7,860 nucleotides of DNA, from positions 1 through 7,860 of the forward strand of contig CAMFPD010000092.1 in NCBI GenBank assembly GCA_945971355.1, read 5' to 3'. The stretch comes from an uncultured Lachnobacterium sp. Its GTDB lineage: Bacteria; Bacillota; Clostridia; Lachnospirales; Lachnospiraceae. The position numbers and the translations under genes were made by a program. Positions within the stretch are counted from its first letter, which is position 1, and the number at the start of each line of letters is the position of its first letter. Below, piece by piece: positions 5,861 to 7,860 of the stretch. The notes below the pieces were generated by a model that was not told where the DNA came from, did not search any database, and worked only from the letters and a program-made list of their open reading frames with translations.

Positions 5861-6334
5861 ATGGCAGTTTGCAATTCACAAGAAAACCAAAAAGGAAATT
5901 CAATGCACCATGACACAATTGCTCTTTTGCAGGAGTGTAGTAGTGGATGTAAGATGGCAATTGAGAGCATGGAGAGAATCAGAACACAGGTTACAGATGG
6001 GCAGTTGGCCCAGTTAATCAATAAGTATTATGATCCGCATATCAAGTTGGAAACGGAGTGCAGAGAACTATTGATGACAGCAGGAGAACCGGATAAGGAG
6101 CCAAACATTATGGCGCGTACTTCAGCAATGATGCAGTCGGCAATCAAAATGGCGAGAAATGATGATACATCTCAGGCGGCAAAGATTTTGACAGAAGGAT
6201 GTAATATGGGTATACAGTCGTTGAGCTCTTACATGAATGAGTACAAAGCAGCAGATGAAAAGAGCAGGAAAATCGCAGACAGATTGAGAGAACTCGAGAC
6301 AAATATGGTAGGAGATCTTCAACCGCTATTATAA
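5861..6334 (+). CDS. Helical ferritin-like (DUF2383-like) protein, 157 aa
   Basis: A soluble, almost wholly alpha-helical protein without signal peptide. The start has AGGAGG 5 nt upstream; an internal Met at residue 15 has no such site. After a short polar N-terminus (1-14), residues 17-152 look like a four-helix bundle: DTIALLQECSSGCKMAIES, then DGQLAQLINKYYDPHIKLE, a GEPDKEP turn (75-81), AKILTEGCNMGIQSLSSYM and EKSRKIADRLRELETNM. This order recalls DUF2383/PA2169-like ferritin-like domains, including the GxEP linker between helices 2 and 3. I see no complete di-iron ligand set, so enzymatic iron handling should not be assumed. Its leader contains the remnant of the 87-residue gene, suggesting the two genes were once adjacent. 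The putative sigma-G-like promoter would make it a spore-related protein, which is an inference. Confidence 0.7.
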   Translation: MAVCNSQENQKGNSMHHDTIALLQECSSGCKMAIESMERIRTQVTDGQLAQLINKYYDPHIKLETECRELLMTAGEPDKEPNIMARTSAMMQSAIKMARNDDTSQAAKILTEGCNMGIQSLSSYMNEYKAADEKSRKIADRLRELETNMVGDLQPLL

Positions 6335-6352
6335 TATGGTTAATTCCACAAT

Positions 6353-6395
6353 AAAAGCAACTCATTACACAAAAATGTGATTATGAGTTGCTTTT
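6353..6395. terminator. Bidirectional rho-independent terminator
   Basis: AAAAGCAACTCAT (6353-6365) pairs perfectly with ATGAGTTGCTTTT (6383-6395), with an inner CACA/TGTG pairing (6368-6371 with 6376-6379). The T-run at 6392-6396 serves plus-strand transcription from the 5861 gene. The A-run at 6353-6356 becomes a U-run for the minus-strand gene. The stem reaches the stop codon of the FliD-like gene (6395-6397), so the two convergent genes share it. Confidence 0.9.
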
Positions 6396-7693
6396 TATAT
6401 TTTACTATCAAGCATCATTCCTGCATAGATAGATGATATGTATGGAGTGTTAAAATTATGTCCTGGATTTTTGTAAGCCACAACAATTTTGTTGACATAA
6501 TTCATAGGATTGATTGCTACACTGCTAGCTTTTTCACCTACAGAATCCTTAAAGTTTGTCAGGGTCTGGAAGGTTTCCTCCTGACGGTCAGGCTGCACAG
6601 CCTCAGACAAAATATCTTTATCAATGGTTATCTGGCCATCATCGGCAACCATCAGACCAATATAGGCAAGACTAGCCTGTCTGGATTTTGAAACTGAACT
6701 CATATCGTTCAATAACTTGTTTCCGGCGCTTGCACCAGTATTGGAATAGCTTTCTGCGGTTTTGATAATGCCATTAAATGCGTCAATCAAAGTCTGAATA
6801 TTGTCAGCAACTGCCTCGGTATTGGTTTTGAAACCTATAGTAGTAGATTTTTCGCCAGTGGTATTTTTCAGCGTAAGCTCAAAAGCATTATTTATAGTGA
6901 ATGTATTAGAAAGTGATGAGCGTTTAGATCCATTCAACATAAAGTCTGAATTGCTGGCTTCCTGCGATATCTTATCAATTCCAAGATGGTCCATAGCAAC
7001 AATGGATTCGTTAGTTGCCTCTGGTGAAACCTTAAAAAGATACTCTTCCTCATCGCTCAATCCGGTCTGGCGGGAGGTGAGGGATAAAGCAGAAAAACCA
7101 TCTCCTCTTTCTAAAACCTCAGCGGAAATTCCTAGGCTGGCATTGTTCATCAAAGTTGAAAGTCTGTTGAGGACATCCTTATTGGTATCACCTTCGTTGA
7201 CATTATAGATAAATTCGTAAGTAGTGTTTGTAGTGGTTAAATCAAAAGAATAGCTTCCAGGTGTGAATGTAAGTGCATTATCCTTCAGATAATTACCAAC
7301 ATTGACCTGGGGCAATGCCAGTTTATCTATGTCAACAACAAACTGTTCAGTGGAATTGTCTTCTTCACCGTTTCCGACATACTTAACAGAAACACTGCTC
7401 TCATCAGACGATACAGCAACCTTTTTCTGGAATGAGTCTTCGAATCCACCATAACGGTCAGACAGTGCCGCAACAACATTTTGAATTGATTTGGAACCTT
7501 CCTTAATATCTATGGCAAATTTCTTGGCCTCATCCATATTGGATATCTTATACAGAGGAGATTCCTTGTTTGTCTTAACTATTCTATTGTATATTTTTCG
7601 CAAATCACTTTTTTTGTGAGTGTCGTAGCGCGAAACTTCTTTATTGGCATATGTACTCATATAGTAGTCGTACACGCTGTCAATCCTAGCCAT
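6395..7693 (-). CDS. FliD-like flagellar hook-associated / filament-cap family protein (432 aa)
   Basis: The start is the ATG at 7693 (MARIDSVYDYY), preceded by AAAGGAGGG (7700-7708). A longer frame opens upstream at 7765 but has no ribosome site and lies next to the -10 box. Several stretches resemble FliD: SDFMLNGSKRSSLSNTF with FELTLKN (249-277), the hook-IN type motif; IGFKTNTEAVADNIQTLIDAFNGI (286-309), like the FliD 'dt..i...i..fv.aYN' segment; and LMVADDGQITIDKDIL (347-362), like 'dG.l.iD...l'. It lacks the usual FliD N-terminus (GLDs..iv..L) and the C-terminal coiled coil. Instead it ends NPMNYVNKIVVAYKNPG...YISSIYAGMML. It is therefore probably a divergent, Lachnospiraceae-type relative exported through the flagellar apparatus rather than a standard cap. 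No other flagellar gene is in the window. It converges on the 5861 gene. Confidence 0.7.
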   Translation of the reverse strand: MARIDSVYDYYMSTYANKEVSRYDTHKKSDLRKIYNRIVKTNKESPLYKISNMDEAKKFAIDIKEGSKSIQNVVAALSDRYGGFEDSFQKKVAVSSDESSVSVKYVGNGEEDNSTEQFVVDIDKLALPQVNVGNYLKDNALTFTPGSYSFDLTTTNTTYEFIYNVNEGDTNKDVLNRLSTLMNNASLGISAEVLERGDGFSALSLTSRQTGLSDEEEYLFKVSPEATNESIVAMDHLGIDKISQEASNSDFMLNGSKRSSLSNTFTINNAFELTLKNTTGEKSTTIGFKTNTEAVADNIQTLIDAFNGIIKTAESYSNTGASAGNKLLNDMSSVSKSRQASLAYIGLMVADDGQITIDKDILSEAVQPDRQEETFQTLTNFKDSVGEKASSVAINPMNYVNKIVVAYKNPGHNFNTPYISSIYAGMMLDSKI

Positions 7694-7767
7694 TGAAATC
7701 CCTCCTTTCATCCTTGAAATATGCTTATGTAAGCAACGGGGCATAATAAATCCATTTATACACATTT

Positions 7768-7796
7768 ATTATATCGTCATTTTCTGTCAAAAACAA
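7768..7796 (-). promoter_or_regulatory. Sigma-A promoter of the FliD-like gene
   Basis: On the minus strand, TTGTTT (7791-7796) and a perfect TATAAT (7768-7773) are 17 nt apart. A TTGACA (7785-7790) also lies there but is only 11 nt from the -10, too close. The overlapping ACGATAT resembles the sigma-D flagellar -10 (CCGATAT), but no TAAA box sits 14-16 nt upstream of it. The leader is about 70 nt. Confidence 0.6.
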
Positions 7797-7815
7797 TAGT
7801 GAAGATAAAAATTTC

Positions 7816-7844
7816 TTGCATAATACAACATTTAGTGTTATGAT
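7816..7844 (+). promoter_or_regulatory. Rightward promoter for a gene beyond the window
   Basis: TTGCAT (7816-7821) and TATGAT (7839-7844) are 17 nt apart, and a TG (7836-7837) one base before the -10 gives an extended -10. It points right, away from the FliD-like gene, so the two promoters are divergent with their -35 boxes about 19 nt apart. No coding start is visible in the last 16 bases. Confidence 0.6.
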
Positions 7845-7860
7845 GTGCAAACAAAACTAA

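Noticed and set aside
7694..7765. 24-residue N-terminal extension of the FliD-like protein
   Set aside because: The upstream ATG has no ribosome site and lies beside the -10 box, probably before the transcript starts. The ATG at 7693 has AAAGGAGGG at the right distance.
7785..7790. TTGACA as -35 for the FliD-like gene
   Set aside because: It is only 11 nt from TATAAT; TTGTTT at 7791-7796 gives the normal 17-nt spacing.

Overview
The window looks like a chromosomal segment of an anaerobic, AT-rich Firmicute, most likely a member of the Lachnospiraceae (Clostridia). The evidence is a GH16 surface glucanase with a PKTGD-type sorting signal, a FliD-like flagellar protein, sigma-A promoters with strong GGAGG ribosome sites, and two small genes with sporulation-type (sigma-G-like) promoter motifs. 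The family-level placement is an inference.

Layout. (1) 78-4085 (+): a 1335-residue secreted, wall-anchored beta-1,3-glucanase. Its GH16 catalytic domain appears to be split by two inserted CBM4/9-like modules. Three more such modules, an acidic 8-residue repeat, a C-terminal beta domain and a sortase signal follow. (2) 4169-4432 (+): an 87-residue Pro-rich protein I do not recognise. Its ribosome site lies in an 11-bp dyad and its promoter resembles a sigma-G promoter. (3) 4496-5173 and 5154-5783 (+): a toxin-antitoxin-like pair, a DUF3990 (ADP-ribosyltransferase-like) protein followed by an XRE-type HTH protein. They overlap by 20 nt and are driven by an exact TTGACA-N17-TATAAT promoter. 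(4) 5861-6334 (+): a helical, ferritin-like (DUF2383-like) protein. (5) 6353-6395: a bidirectional terminator. (6) 6395-7693 (-): a FliD-like flagellar protein, with its promoter at 7768-7796. (7) 7816-7844: a second promoter pointing out of the window to the right.

The most interesting part is 4120-5860. The last 10 codons of the small gene at 4169-4432 are repeated at 5819-5848, on the far side of the toxin-antitoxin pair. The copies match at 28 of 30 bases, and both differences are synonymous. The sequence just before the second copy also resembles the small gene's promoter. The toxin-antitoxin pair therefore sits between an intact gene and a remnant of the same gene, as if it had been inserted there or had captured a duplicated copy. 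Two genes in this stretch (4169 and 4496) have their promoter elements in the left arm, and their ribosome site in the right arm, of a dyad. A transcript from the gene's own promoter would have a free ribosome site, while a read-through transcript from upstream would fold over it. This is an inference from base pairing.
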